Assembly: GCF_014596975.1 (NCBI RefSeq)
Contig: NZ_JACVXD010000006.1
Span: forward strand, 32,538-96,537
DNA length: 64,000 nucleotides
Source: Aestuariibaculum marinum
GTDB taxonomy: Bacteria; Bacteroidota; Bacteroidia; Flavobacteriales; Flavobacteriaceae
Reading direction: 5' to 3'
Shown piece after piece: positions 43,429 through 52,672 of this stretch. The notes below the pieces were generated by a model. That model was not told the origin of the DNA. It saw nothing but the letters and a program-made list of their open reading frames with translations, and did not search any database. The position numbers and the translations under genes were made by a program. Position 1 is the first letter of the stretch. Each line of letters opens with the position of its first letter.

Positions 43429-45957
43429 TTAATATTTTTTTGGTACATCGATATTCATTTCTTTAATATCGGTATCGGTTACTTCAACACCTAAAAGATA
43501 TTTACTGAAATAATCCGCTTTCAACCAGAAGAAGTATTCATACATATGGCCAAAACCATGACGCTGTCCTGGCATAACCATAAAATCGAAACGTTTGTTA
43601 GCTTTTATTAACGCATCAGCCACACGGATTGTAGATGCAGGGTGTACGTTGTTGTCAATATCACCAGTAACTAACATTAGTTTTCCTTTTAAGTTTCTTA
43701 CCAACGATTGGTTTTTATCAATGTTGTATTTATATGAAATTTTATCGTTAGCTCCAATCACTTCCTTAATACCATGATGTGTTTCACTCCACCAACTGTT
43801 ATAGATAGTATTATCGTGGTTTCCGGCAGAAGAAACTGCAACTTTAAAGAAGTCTGGGTATACTAACATGGCAGCAGTAGACATGAATCCACCACCTGAG
43901 TGACCGTAAATTCCAACTTTGTCAATATCTATATAATTGTATTTATCAGCGAGTTGCTCGGCAACATATTTTTTGTCTTCTAAACCGTAATCTCTAAGAT
44001 TTCCGTAGCCATAGGTGTGATACCATTTAGAACGCGCCGGGTGACCACCACGGTTACCAACAGTTACCACAATAAATCCAACTTGTGCCATACGATCGGT
44101 ATTGTGCATGCTTACGGAGAACGATTTGTTTACAGCTTCAGTTTGCGGACCAGGATAAACGTATTCTAAAATCGGGTATTTTTTAGTCTCATCGAAATCG
44201 TAAGGCTTGTACATAACACCATACAAATCGGTAATGCCATCAGCTGCTTTCAATTTAAATGGTTCAGGGAATTTGTAACCTGCGGCCATAAGTTGTGATA
44301 AGTCGGCTTCTTCTAATTCTAAAATTACCGATCCGTTACTGTTTCTAAGTTCTGATTTTGGTGTGGTGTTAACTCTTGAATAATTATTAATAAAATAAAG
44401 ATTAGAGTCCGATAAATCGATACTGTTATTGTAATCCCCTTCATTTAAACATTTAAAACCGCTTCCGTTAAGGTTTACCTTATATAAATGCTCGTAATAT
44501 GGGTCTTCATCTTTATTTACGCCTGTAGCGACAAAATAAACGGTACGTGTTTTTTCATCGATACCTTTAAAATCATCAACATGGAATTCTCCTGAAGTTA
44601 CCTGGTTTTTAAATTTTCCGTTAGCGTCATACAGGTAGAAATGTCCCCAGCCATCGCGTTCAGACCAGTGTAAAATCTCAGTTTCGTTATTTAATAATAC
44701 GATGTTTTTCTTGTCTACATAAGTGTTAAAGTGATCTTCAATTATGGTTTTTACTTCCCCTGTATTGATATCGGCAACTTGAATATCTAAGCGTTTTCGG
44801 TCGCGACTTACTGTACTGAAATAGACCTTATCTTTTTCAGATAGTAACAAACGAGGTTTGTGCTCGCTTTTGTCGGTCTTTTTGTATTGATGTGAATAAA
44901 TACCAATAGTTTGTTGAACTGTGCTATCTAATTGAACTGTAGTGACATCTTTTGAAGGCATATCAAAAATTAAGATGCTGGTTTTGTAAAATTCCGGCTC
45001 GCCTGCCATGTGGTATTTGTAAGTTTCAAGTTCTGGACGTCCTTTTGCAACCGAGTTGATTACCCATAAATCTTTAATGTGTCTTGAATCTCTTCTTGCA
45101 AATACGAATTTTTTAGAGTCGTGAGACCAGTAACCACGAATAGCTTCTCGTTTGGTAGTGTCTGCAGGTTTCGTAGGGTTGCTTTCTTCCTTGTCGCTGC
45201 CACCGTATCCAAAATAGCGTTCGCCGTCGGTTGTCCATTGGTTTTCGACAATGGTCGTGTCTTTTTCGTTTTCAACAACTTTAAGGAAGTTTTCTTTATC
45301 CATCCAATACAGGTTGTGGTTTTTAGAGAATAAAACCACGGTACTGTCCGGCGATACGTTTGCCCATTTTTTCCAAGGTTCTTTTTTCTCTTTTTCGTTT
45401 TCTAAAATGGTTAAACCATCAGACCCCAATTTGTATTCAAGAAAATATTTTTTCTTTTCCATTTTAGGAGCTTTCTTTTTCTCCTTTTTGGTTTTGGTAG
45501 AATCGGTTTGTGTAGAATCTGTTTCTTTTTTGTCTTTTTCTTCAACAACTTCAACTTCTTCATTCGATGTTAATTTGAAACGGATAGCGGTGTCGTTATC
45601 AACAAATTCAAAATTGAATTTAGGAAGGTGCTTGGCATCGTAAGGGTCTTTAGTTATCTCGGTTAACCACTTTGCCATTTTTGCATTATCGAACAGTTTC
45701 TTTTTAGTTCTTTTATCGGCATCTACAATGTAATAGTTAGAGCCTTCGGAAGTTTTGTACTGGTACCAAAAACGATTCCCACTTTCCAGCCAGTGTGGTT
45801 GCACAGTTGTAGAGTGTACCATTTTGGCAAGATTTCTAGGAGAAAATTTGGTGGCTAATTTGTAATTGGGAGTTGGTGTTAGGTTTTCCTGTTGTTCCTG
45901 GGAAAAGGAAATGTTAGCGAGTATGGCTAACAGAAAAAATAAGGTAATTTTTTTCAT
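43429..45957 (-). CDS. Secreted S9-family (dipeptidyl-peptidase IV-like) serine peptidase
   Basis: 842 residues with a signal peptide. An N-terminal beta-propeller region (WSHDSKKFVFARRDSRH, WSERDGWGHFYLYDANG) precedes an alpha/beta-hydrolase domain with the nucleophile in IYGHSGGGFMS and the Asp and His in TGDIDNNVHPA and PGQRHGFG. A Lys/Glu/Thr-rich insertion near residues 135-175 interrupts the propeller and is probably a flexible loop. The enzyme would release dipeptides or trim peptides in the periplasm. It is a single-gene transcript. Confidence 0.92.
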   Translation of the reverse strand: MKKITLFFLLAILANISFSQEQQENLTPTPNYKLATKFSPRNLAKMVHSTTVQPHWLESGNRFWYQYKTSEGSNYYIVDADKRTKKKLFDNAKMAKWLTEITKDPYDAKHLPKFNFEFVDNDTAIRFKLTSNEEVEVVEEKDKKETDSTQTDSTKTKKEKKKAPKMEKKKYFLEYKLGSDGLTILENEKEKKEPWKKWANVSPDSTVVLFSKNHNLYWMDKENFLKVVENEKDTTIVENQWTTDGERYFGYGGSDKEESNPTKPADTTKREAIRGYWSHDSKKFVFARRDSRHIKDLWVINSVAKGRPELETYKYHMAGEPEFYKTSILIFDMPSKDVTTVQLDSTVQQTIGIYSHQYKKTDKSEHKPRLLLSEKDKVYFSTVSRDRKRLDIQVADINTGEVKTIIEDHFNTYVDKKNIVLLNNETEILHWSERDGWGHFYLYDANGKFKNQVTSGEFHVDDFKGIDEKTRTVYFVATGVNKDEDPYYEHLYKVNLNGSGFKCLNEGDYNNSIDLSDSNLYFINNYSRVNTTPKSELRNSNGSVILELEEADLSQLMAAGYKFPEPFKLKAADGITDLYGVMYKPYDFDETKKYPILEYVYPGPQTEAVNKSFSVSMHNTDRMAQVGFIVVTVGNRGGHPARSKWYHTYGYGNLRDYGLEDKKYVAEQLADKYNYIDIDKVGIYGHSGGGFMSTAAMLVYPDFFKVAVSSAGNHDNTIYNSWWSETHHGIKEVIGANDKISYKYNIDKNQSLVRNLKGKLMLVTGDIDNNVHPASTIRVADALIKANKRFDFMVMPGQRHGFGHMYEYFFWLKADYFSKYLLGVEVTDTDIKEMNIDVPKKY

Positions 45958-46096
45958 GGTTTAAGATCGACAGATTTTTTATAAAGCCACGAAAATATAT
46001 ATTCAATCCGCTTAAAAGTGGTAATTAAATGTTAAAAACCTTATAAATAGTGTTATAATTTATCTGAAATGCTAAGTTAAATTGAAAATTTTCATT

Positions 46097-46960
46097 TTAA
46101 AACGTTCCCACGACTCCTAAAGTCCCATAACCGGCTTTAAATTGCCAGCTAATTTTGTCGTTTTGATTTGCATAGGAATAAGCTGATTTTTTCTTCATGA
46201 AGTTATCTACACCATCAACAGTTGCAATAGCAATAGCGTAGCCAAGCCCTACATCACTAAGCCAATGAGCTCCGGCCCATAATCGGGATATAGGCGCAAT
46301 AGAACCAACGGCATAAATACCGGCTTTTACCCATATATTATCAAATTGTTTGGCAATGGCGTGAGCCATAGAAACCGATAAAATAGTATGCCCAGAAGGA
46401 AAAGAATGGTATCCAGGTTCTTTAGAAAACATATCGAAATCATTTCTGTCACCATCGGTCGGGCGTGCACGTCCCACAATATTTTTGGATAGCGTTTGAA
46501 TAATGCCTGAAGTCACTGCCGAACCAATAATTAATACGCCTGTTTCTCGTACTTTTTCGTTATCGGTTAAAAGACCAAATCCATAAATACCTGCCGAGAC
46601 CATAAAGAAGTTTTGAGGGCTACCAAAGTACCAGCCAAATTCTTTTAATACTTGAGGTGCATTTTCATTTTGTTCAAGAAAATAGGTGTGAGCATCATGA
46701 TCTGCTGCATAAAGTAAGCCTGTGCCAGCAACAATTCCGGCTGCAGTTAAAAAGTCTTTCTTTTGCCAACGTAAAGGTTGTGTGAAACCGTTGCCTACAC
46801 TTTTAAGAACAAAGCCACCGTCGTATTTAAGGTTTCGCCATATGTGACCTTTTTCTTTTGTATTTATTGAGTCTTTCTGTGCTTGAGTAGTTGTAATTGT
46901 ACTGAAAATAAAAACAACTAAAAGAGCTAAAGTTTTTGCTGCCGACATTATATTAATCAT
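46097..46960 (-). CDS. PAP2-type membrane-associated phosphatase
   Basis: 287 residues with an N-terminal signal or membrane segment. All three PAP2 motifs are present: KNIVGRARP, PSGHT and SRLWAGAHWLSDV. The family dephosphorylates lipid phosphates such as undecaprenyl pyrophosphate or phosphatidic acid in the periplasm. The ATG at 46960 follows a TATTTTTG -7 box by 11 nt. The ATG at 46948 is an alternative start. The substrate cannot be assigned. Confidence 0.88.
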   Translation of the reverse strand: MINIMSAAKTLALLVVFIFSTITTTQAQKDSINTKEKGHIWRNLKYDGGFVLKSVGNGFTQPLRWQKKDFLTAAGIVAGTGLLYAADHDAHTYFLEQNENAPQVLKEFGWYFGSPQNFFMVSAGIYGFGLLTDNEKVRETGVLIIGSAVTSGIIQTLSKNIVGRARPTDGDRNDFDMFSKEPGYHSFPSGHTILSVSMAHAIAKQFDNIWVKAGIYAVGSIAPISRLWAGAHWLSDVGLGYAIAIATVDGVDNFMKKKSAYSYANQNDKISWQFKAGYGTLGVVGTF

Positions 46961-46971
46961 AATTAAGGGCG

Positions 46972-46979
46972 CAAAAATA
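46972..46979 (-). promoter_or_regulatory. -7 promoter element of the PAP2 gene
   Basis: The minus strand reads TATTTTTG, directly after the stop of the deoxynucleoside kinase gene, giving the PAP2 gene its own promoter. Confidence 0.45.
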
Positions 46980-47594
46980 CTAAAATAAGCCGTTTATTTC
47001 AGCGTCAATCGTGTTAATAACATAGCCCAAATCTTCAGGGTTGGAAACGAAATCTAATTTATCAACATCTATAATTAATAATTTACCTTTATTGTATCCA
47101 TGTATCCAGGCTTCATAACGTTCGTTAAGTCGGCTTAGATAATCAATACTTATCGAGTTTTCGTATTCACGACCGCGCTTTTGAATCTGTGATACTAAAT
47201 TAGGAATTGAACTGCGTAAATAAATTAAAATATCAGGTCCTTGAACTAGAGATTCCATGAGTTCGAAAAGGGAGCGGTAATTTTCAAAATCGCGATTGGT
47301 CATCAAGCCCATCGCATGTAAGTTAGGAGCAAAAATATGAGCGTCTTCATAAATGGTTCGATCTTGAATGATATCTTTTCCGCTTTCGCGAATTTGTAAA
47401 ATCTGACGAAAACGGCTATTTAAAAAGTAGACCTGAAGGTTAAAACTCCAACGTTCCATCTGGTTGTAAAAATCGTCTAAGTACGGATTATCTACAACAT
47501 CTTCCAGCTGTGCTTCCCAATGATAATGTTTTGCGAGTAATTTTGTGAGTGTGGTTTTTCCTGCGCCAATATTTCCGGCAATAGCAATATGCAT
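46980..47594 (-). CDS. Deoxynucleoside kinase
   Basis: 204 residues. The P-loop is IAGNIGAGKTTLTKLLA, and the dNK family segments are WSFNLQVYFLNSRFRQ and the QDRTIYEDAHIFA motif in place of the usual ERS/DRS, followed by RGREYE in the lid. It phosphorylates deoxynucleosides for salvage into dNTPs. The exact base preference is unclear. It lies 4 nt downstream of a propeller-like secreted protein gene and is presumably cotranscribed with it. Confidence 0.9.
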   Translation of the reverse strand: MHIAIAGNIGAGKTTLTKLLAKHYHWEAQLEDVVDNPYLDDFYNQMERWSFNLQVYFLNSRFRQILQIRESGKDIIQDRTIYEDAHIFAPNLHAMGLMTNRDFENYRSLFELMESLVQGPDILIYLRSSIPNLVSQIQKRGREYENSISIDYLSRLNERYEAWIHGYNKGKLLIIDVDKLDFVSNPEDLGYVINTIDAEINGLF

Positions 47595-47598
47595 AGCG

Positions 47599-48387
47599 TT
47601 AGATGGTTTTTATTTGGTATTCATGTAGGGTTTCGTTATCGTAAATATACAAGGTTTCGTTGGTTACGAAAAACGCATTTATCATTAAATTTGGCAATTT
47701 AATAGGGATAAAATTATCAGATTCGTTTTTTAAATAAAAGAGTTTATTGCCTTTTTTTAGGAATAGATTTTCATTGCTTTGCTCGAAGGAGGTGTAGCCT
47801 TTATTCTTCACTTTTTTAACTAAACTACCAAAGTAATTATAGATATACAGAAACTTTTCGGTAAGTACCCAACAGGTGTTGTAATTACTTTTAATATCTA
47901 ATACATTACTCTGTATAGGCATCGATTTAGCCCGTGTGGTTTTCGTTTTGTAGTCGAAAAGCTCTAATTGTTGGTTGTTTTGGTTGAATACCCAAATGGT
48001 GTTGTCATAACCCGTAGAAACATGGGTCACGTATTTTTGTTCTTCTAAAGCATTAAAATCGATTTTGGAGATTTCTGCCATGCGGTTGTCTAAAATAATA
48101 ACCGTGTTGAAGTCTTTATAAAACAGATTGATTTTTAACGGGTTGAAGGTGTTTACTGAAGTAATGTCGCCTAGTTGGAAGTTGTTGTAACCAACATCAA
48201 TGCCTTTCGAGTTTTTTTCCTTTTTAAATAAAACATTATCGAAAATATAAAACGTAGCATCAAAACTTGAGACGCTCACAAATCTATCAGCTTCCAGATG
48301 TGTATCTTTAATAAACGAAGTCTCAACAAATTCCTGAGAATATATTGAGAGTGATAAAAAGGCAATTAGATATATTAAATTTTTCAT
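47599..48387 (-). CDS. Secreted beta-propeller-like protein of unknown function
   Basis: 262 residues from the ATG at 48387 (the longer frame begins at TTG 48429). A signal peptide (MKNLIYLIAFLSLSIYS-Q) precedes repeated beta-strand units such as VSSFDATFYIFDNVLF, HVSTGYDNTIWVFNQ, YNTCWVLTEKFLYIYN and NENLFLKKGNKLFYL, spaced about 40-45 residues apart, like propeller blades. No enzyme motif is seen. It shares a transcript with the deoxynucleoside kinase, for which I see no functional link. Confidence 0.65.
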   Translation of the reverse strand: MKNLIYLIAFLSLSIYSQEFVETSFIKDTHLEADRFVSVSSFDATFYIFDNVLFKKEKNSKGIDVGYNNFQLGDITSVNTFNPLKINLFYKDFNTVIILDNRMAEISKIDFNALEEQKYVTHVSTGYDNTIWVFNQNNQQLELFDYKTKTTRAKSMPIQSNVLDIKSNYNTCWVLTEKFLYIYNYFGSLVKKVKNKGYTSFEQSNENLFLKKGNKLFYLKNESDNFIPIKLPNLMINAFFVTNETLYIYDNETLHEYQIKTI

Positions 48388-48535
48388 GTAGAAATCAAAA
48401 ATACAAAAATCGACCAATGTTTTTAACAATCAGATGGTTTTTGGTAGGATTATTTGGTTGTATTTTAAGATTATATTGCATTTCCGTCATTAAGTTTTTA
48501 GTTATAATTTAACATAGTGCAATTAAACTTAATCC

Positions 48536-48543
48536 TATTTTTG
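48536..48543 (+). promoter_or_regulatory. -7 promoter element of the second GLPGLI gene
   Basis: TATTTTTG is a full match. It implies a leader of about 66 nt and excludes none of the start candidates downstream. Confidence 0.4.
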
Positions 48544-48613
48544 ATATCTAAGAAGAAATAAACTCAACTTTAATTAAGGTCTATTGTTAACTTTTCAAAT
48601 AAAATATCAACTT

Positions 48614-49441
48614 ATGAAAATGAAACATTTAAAAATTCTGACTTTCGCTTCGGTGTTACTTGCTTCAGTAATATCCTGGGGACAAAAGGATGTTCAAGGT
48701 ATTGCATATTATAGTTCTTCCCGTGAAATAGATGCGTCTGCATTTGGAGAAAATGAAGATCCTGAGCGCATTAAACGACGCATTGAACGGATGAAAGAAA
48801 TCTTCGATAATACTTTTATTTTAACCTTTAATCAGGTAGAATCATTTTATAAGGAAGTTGAAAAAGAATCGTCGGGAGGTGGCAACCGCTGGCGAGGTAT
48901 GATGAATAGTTTTACACCAGGACCACAATATAAGAATGTTAAAGATGGTAAGTTGGTTCAGGATCAGGAGTTTTTTGGTAAACAGTTTTTAATAAAAGAT
49001 GATTTACCTAAACATAACTGGGTTATGGGTAGTGAAACAAAAAAGATAGGGGATTACATGTGTTTTAAGGCGACTGCCAAGCGTGATATTCCAAATGTAG
49101 GACCAGGAAGTTTTAGAAGGTCGCCAGAGCAAGGAGAAGAAGGAGAAGAGGCTCCGGCTACCAGAGAAGTAGAAATTGAAGCGTGGTATTCTTTGCAAAT
49201 ACCGGTAAATCAAGGACCAGAAGATTACTGGGGATTACCTGGATTGATATTAGAAATTACGGTTGATAATAAAACATTATACTGTTCTAAGATAGTCATG
49301 AATCCTGAGGAAAAAGTTGAGATTGAAATTCCTTCTGATGGTAAGGAAATCACTAAGGCAGATTACGAAGCGCTTGTTAAGAAAAAAACAGACGAAATGC
49401 GTATGCAATTTAGATCGCGCGAGGGTCAACGTAGATTTTAA
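48614..49441 (+). CDS. Second GLPGLI family secreted protein
   Basis: 275 residues from the ATG at 48614; a TTG at 48584 gives a longer but less likely frame. A signal peptide (cleavage near ISWG-Q) precedes the family sequence YWGLPGLILEITV with EAWYSLQIPVNQGP before it. An acidic insertion (SPEQGEEGEEAPATRE) interrupts the middle, and the C terminus is Arg/Lys-rich. Unlike the member at 32406 it has no barrel partner next to it and stands alone. Function unknown. Confidence 0.87.
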   Translation: MKMKHLKILTFASVLLASVISWGQKDVQGIAYYSSSREIDASAFGENEDPERIKRRIERMKEIFDNTFILTFNQVESFYKEVEKESSGGGNRWRGMMNSFTPGPQYKNVKDGKLVQDQEFFGKQFLIKDDLPKHNWVMGSETKKIGDYMCFKATAKRDIPNVGPGSFRRSPEQGEEGEEAPATREVEIEAWYSLQIPVNQGPEDYWGLPGLILEITVDNKTLYCSKIVMNPEEKVEIEIPSDGKEITKADYEALVKKKTDEMRMQFRSREGQRRF

Positions 49442-49536
49442 TTAATAAATATTTAGATTTTTTGAAAAAAAATAATTTTTAAATCCTTGTGAATTATGAG
49501 GTTGAATATTTTTTTTGAAAAAGCATGAAATTTGTG

Positions 49537-49567
49537 TTGTGTAGTTTAATAAACTAATATATATTTG
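49537..49567 (+). promoter_or_regulatory. Promoter of tRNA-Tyr
   Basis: TATATTTG (49560-49567) is the -7 element and TTG (49537-49539) lies 20 nt upstream. As at the Gly-Leu cassette, the element is followed by CACCCG. Confidence 0.75.
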
Positions 49568-49578
49568 CACCCGGTTTT

Positions 49579-49660
<82 letters not shown>

Positions 49661-49668
49661 CAAAACTG

Positions 49669-49696
49669 AAAAGCCTGCATTAGCAGGCTTTTTTAT
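49669..49696 (+). terminator. Intrinsic terminator after tRNA-Tyr
   Basis: AAAAGCCTGC and GCAGGCTTTT form a perfect stem around ATTA, followed by T residues. Confidence 0.92.
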
Positions 49697-49697
49697 T

Positions 49698-51077
49698 TTA
49701 TATACTTCTGTTATTTTTGGATTTCAGTGTCGGGGGATTTAAGTAGTGTTTAAAAAATGTATATAACGTTTCTAAATCCTTTTCTCTTTGTGGCACCGCA
49801 TGACCCTTTCCGTAATCGGTAAGGGTCTGGTTTGGTACACCAAGTTTATCTAGTTTTGTTTTTAGGTGTTGTATTTGGTCTTGGTAGTAGGCATCATCAG
49901 AAGTATTATAGAAGAACAAAACTGGAGCTGTTTCCGAAGTTTCAACTAAATATTCCGAGCCCATAATTTTCCATACATCATAATTATCTTCTAAATCTCC
50001 CCAAGCCCAAGGGCAGCGCAGTTCTAAATTGCCATCACCATCATCAAGGGTGTTGTAGATTTGCGTATAATCGAATACACCAGGGCCAAGCGCAGCGACT
50101 TGCACATCGTCTGAAATATCTCTGTTAAAACCTGCATTTTCAAATAAAGGAACCGATTTGTCGCCTATTGCCATAGAACCGGCCGTAGAGCCACGTGAGA
50201 AGCCATAAATTCCAATGTTTTTAGAAAGTCCTAATTCATGAGTTAATTTACGTAATGTACGAATAGCCGATTTTACTTTTTGTGCTGTATCCGGGTTGGT
50301 TTCATAAGATTTATAAGTATCGTTTGGCCCGTTTTTAGGTTTGCCACTTCCCCAGGAGCAGTATTTGGGATGATCGGCGATTGCCCAGGCCATACCGTGT
50401 GCTGGTGTTCCTTCCAAAAATGAATCGTTAAAGCCTGCAAATGTATAAGGTAAAAACGTTCTGAAGTTTTTGTGGTTTTCGGTTAATGTGTTTTTTTCTT
50501 TATCAAACGTTGCATAGCTGTTGCTATATGAAAAGGATAAAATAGTCGGCACTGGTTTTGAAGGGTTGGCCGGGTAGATGATGTCCATATTCAGCATATC
50601 GCCTTCGGTGTATTGGTCAGGTCGGTTATAAACCGTTGGGTCGTCTTTAAAATAAGGAATGTTTCGTTTTATGCGGTAGCCTTCAAATAAAATATAAGAT
50701 TGAATTATGGAGCAATCGGTAAATCCACAAAAATCACCTTTTGATAAAGCATTGTTGATAGCTATAATGTCTTTATTGATTTTTGAACCAACGGCTTCTG
50801 GACTTTTCTTGTAATTTAATTCAATAACACGATACCCTTCATTAAGTAACCATTTTACATTTTCGGAATTGGTGTAACCTCCAAGCTTTTCAAACCCTAA
50901 GTTTTCAAGATAAACAACGGTTAAATAATGGCCGTTAGCATCCTTTACGGGTGATTTAGATTCATGTGTTTTATAGGTAATCTCTCGTTGCGCGGTATCG
51001 CTTAACCATGTTTTTTTTGTGGCGCACGACGTTAAAGTGATTATTGAAATAAGTAGGAGGGTTAATTTTTGTAGCAT
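49698..51077 (-). CDS. Lipoprotein alpha/beta hydrolase
   Basis: 459 residues from the ATG at 51077. The signal peptide ends in the lipobox ITLTSC. The longer frame (to 51206) runs through the metK terminator and into metK, so it is not real. The hydrolase core has the nucleophile elbow IYGFSRGSTAGSM (GxSxG) and a C-terminal GKGHAVP with the probable histidine. Two cysteine-rich spots (CGFTDCS) are present. Family-level function is an esterase or peptidase at the cell surface. The substrate is unknown. Confidence 0.75.
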   Translation of the reverse strand: MLQKLTLLLISIITLTSCATKKTWLSDTAQREITYKTHESKSPVKDANGHYLTVVYLENLGFEKLGGYTNSENVKWLLNEGYRVIELNYKKSPEAVGSKINKDIIAINNALSKGDFCGFTDCSIIQSYILFEGYRIKRNIPYFKDDPTVYNRPDQYTEGDMLNMDIIYPANPSKPVPTILSFSYSNSYATFDKEKNTLTENHKNFRTFLPYTFAGFNDSFLEGTPAHGMAWAIADHPKYCSWGSGKPKNGPNDTYKSYETNPDTAQKVKSAIRTLRKLTHELGLSKNIGIYGFSRGSTAGSMAIGDKSVPLFENAGFNRDISDDVQVAALGPGVFDYTQIYNTLDDGDGNLELRCPWAWGDLEDNYDVWKIMGSEYLVETSETAPVLFFYNTSDDAYYQDQIQHLKTKLDKLGVPNQTLTDYGKGHAVPQREKDLETLYTFFKHYLNPPTLKSKNNRSI

Positions 51078-51094
51078 GATTAAAATTGAAGGAA

Positions 51095-51132
51095 TAAAAA
51101 ACTCCGTAAGTTTAAAGTTACGGAGTTTTTTA
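51095..51132 (-). terminator. Terminator of metK
   Basis: AAAACTCCGTAA pairs with TTACGGAGTTTT around a short loop. It lies 23 nt beyond the metK stop and before the lipoprotein hydrolase start. Confidence 0.9.
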
Positions 51133-51154
51133 ATTTTTATTAACGAATTGAAGA

Positions 51155-52408
51155 TTATAAATTGAAAGCTTCTTTCACTTGATCTACATAGTCTAATTTT
51201 TCCCATGTGAATAATTCTACATCTAAAGTAACGCTTTCGCCAGTTGGCTGAGTAAAGGTTTTGGTAACGGTTTCATTCGTGCGTCCCATGTGTCCGTAAG
51301 CAGCCGTTTCACTATAAATAGGGTTTCTTAGTTTTAAACGCTCTTCTATAGCGAATGGTCTCATATCGAAAATTTCAGAAACTTTCTCAGCGATTTCACC
51401 GTCGGTCATGTTAAACGGACAAGTGCCATACGTGTTAATAAAAATACCCATTGGTTCAACAACACCAATGGCATAACTAACCTGTACTAAAATTTCGTCG
51501 GCAACACCAGCAGCAACTAAGTTTTTAGCAATATGGCGTGTTGCGTAAGCCGCACTACGGTCTACTTTACTTGGGTCTTTTCCAGAAAAAGCCCCACCAC
51601 CATGAGCGCCTTTTCCACCGTAGGTATCCACAATAATTTTTCTACCAGTAAGTCCGGTATCACCGTGTGGCCCTCCAATTACGAATTTACCAGTCGGATT
51701 AATGTGGTATTTAATATCGTCATTGAATAAGACCTGAATTTGTTCTGGTAATTTAGCAACAACTCTAGGAATTAAAATCTCTACGATATCTTTTCTAATT
51801 TTAGCTAACATGGTGTCATCGTCACCGAAATCGTCATGCTGTGTAGAAACAACAATAGCATCGATACGCTGAGGAATGTTGTCATCACTATATTCAATAG
51901 TTACCTGACTTTTAGAATCGGGTCTTAAATAGGTGATTTCGTCATTTTCACGACGTAAATCTGAAAGCTCTTTTAAGATGCGGTGCGATAAATCTAAAGC
52001 CAGAGGCATAAAGTTTTCGGTTTCGTTAGTGGCGTAACCAAACATCATTCCCTGATCTCCTGCACCTTGTTCTTCTTTTGAAGCACGATCTACACCTCGG
52101 TTAATATCGTCAGACTGCTCATGTATTGCAGAAAATACCCCACAAGAGTTGCCGTCGAACATATATTCGCCTTTAGTATACCCAATACTATTAATGGTGT
52201 CTCTGGCAATTTTTTGAACATCAAGATAGGTGTGTGATTTTACCTCTCCGGCAAGAACAACCTGTCCTGTTGTTACAAGCGTTTCGCATGCTACTTTCGA
52301 CTCTTTATCAAAAGCTAAAAAATTATCAATTAAAGCGTCGCTAATTTGATCTGCGACCTTATCTGGGTGGCCTTCAGAAACACTTTCTGAAGTAAATAAA
52401 TATGCCAT
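51155..52408 (-). CDS. metK: S-adenosylmethionine synthetase
   Basis: 417 residues, slightly longer than the E. coli enzyme. The family motifs are [21 protein letters not shown] (only the first 20 residues region quoted as position 4-24), [12 protein letters not shown], the P-loop-like [19 protein letters not shown] and the pyrophosphate-binding [17 protein letters not shown]. It makes SAM from methionine and ATP. A 5' leader of about 158 nt contains a SAM-II-type riboswitch candidate (52460-52556), so product feedback is likely. Confidence 0.97.
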   Translation of the reverse strand: MAYLFTSESVSEGHPDKVADQISDALIDNFLAFDKESKVACETLVTTGQVVLAGEVKSHTYLDVQKIARDTINSIGYTKGEYMFDGNSCGVFSAIHEQSDDINRGVDRASKEEQGAGDQGMMFGYATNETENFMPLALDLSHRILKELSDLRRENDEITYLRPDSKSQVTIEYSDDNIPQRIDAIVVSTQHDDFGDDDTMLAKIRKDIVEILIPRVVAKLPEQIQVLFNDDIKYHINPTGKFVIGGPHGDTGLTGRKIIVDTYGGKGAHGGGAFSGKDPSKVDRSAAYATRHIAKNLVAAGVADEILVQVSYAIGVVEPMGIFINTYGTCPFNMTDGEIAEKVSEIFDMRPFAIEERLKLRNPIYSETAAYGHMGRTNETVTKTFTQPTGESVTLDVELFTWEKLDYVDQVKEAFNL

Positions 52409-52425
52409 AAAACTATTTTTATACT

Positions 52426-52435
52426 AAGATTTGAC
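52426..52435 (-). promoter_or_regulatory. metK: Anti-aptamer strand in the metK leader
   Basis: The minus strand reads GTCAAATCTT, a perfect 10-nt complement to AAGATTTGAC inside loop L1 of the riboswitch (52540-52549). It lies 17 nt before the metK start codon. Pairing of the two would break the aptamer, giving two mutually exclusive folds. Confidence 0.6.
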
Positions 52436-52459
52436 GGATAACGTCGAAGGAAGTTTACA

Positions 52460-52556
52460 CTGCCTTTAGCATTTTTGCTTGTACATAATTCGTTTTTAAA
52501 TGTTTATTAAACAGAATTTATACAAAGAGGTTGCAATCAGTCAAATCTTTCCTCTG
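52460..52556 (-). ncRNA. SAM-II-type riboswitch candidate upstream of metK
   Basis: On the minus strand a P1 stem AGAGG/CCTCT (52551-52555 with 52526-52530) encloses a 20-nt loop (52531-52550) with the conserved segments GATTTG and GATTGCAA. The downstream pseudoknot strand is GCTAAAGGC (52462-52470). These are the conserved blocks of the SAM-II class as I know it. The connecting loop of about 55 nt is longer than usual. The position, in the leader of the SAM synthetase gene, fits. The promoter lies 10-15 nt upstream of P1. Confidence 0.78.
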
Positions 52557-52570
52557 TTAATTTTCGAGTG

Positions 52571-52578
52571 CAAAAGTA
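52571..52578 (-). promoter_or_regulatory. -7 promoter element of metK
   Basis: The minus strand reads TACTTTTG, a match to TAnnTTTG, followed by GCACTC. The RNA would begin near 52566 and enter the riboswitch at once. A -33 TTG is not obvious. Confidence 0.65.
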
Positions 52579-52628
52579 AAAAAATAATAAGGAATAGAGA
52601 ATTAGTTTTGTTTTTTTTAAGGATTTAA

Positions 52629-52659
52629 TTGGTGGTTAAATAAATATTTTAAATATTTG
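52629..52659 (+). promoter_or_regulatory. Probable promoter of the ilv operon
   Basis: TTG (52629-52631) and TAAATATTTG (52650-52659) lie 18 nt apart. The -7 box has two extra bases relative to TAnnTTTG (or reads AATATTTG), so it is a weaker match. The expected start near 52663 is about 10 nt before the leader peptide. Confidence 0.5.
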
Positions 52660-52672
52660 TTGCTCAAGAATT

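Noticed and set aside
45251..45643. Plus-strand 130-codon frame within the S9 peptidase gene
   Set aside because: It is antisense to a well-conserved gene, and its Ser/Phe/Val-rich translation mirrors the Lys/Glu/Thr-rich insertion on the other strand.
51078..51206. N-terminal extension of the lipoprotein hydrolase frame
   Set aside because: It runs through the metK terminator and the metK 3' end. The ATG at 51077 begins a proper lipoprotein signal.
52409..52560. SAM-I (S-box) riboswitch upstream of metK
   Set aside because: The four-way junction motifs of the S-box are missing; the conserved blocks fit SAM-II instead.
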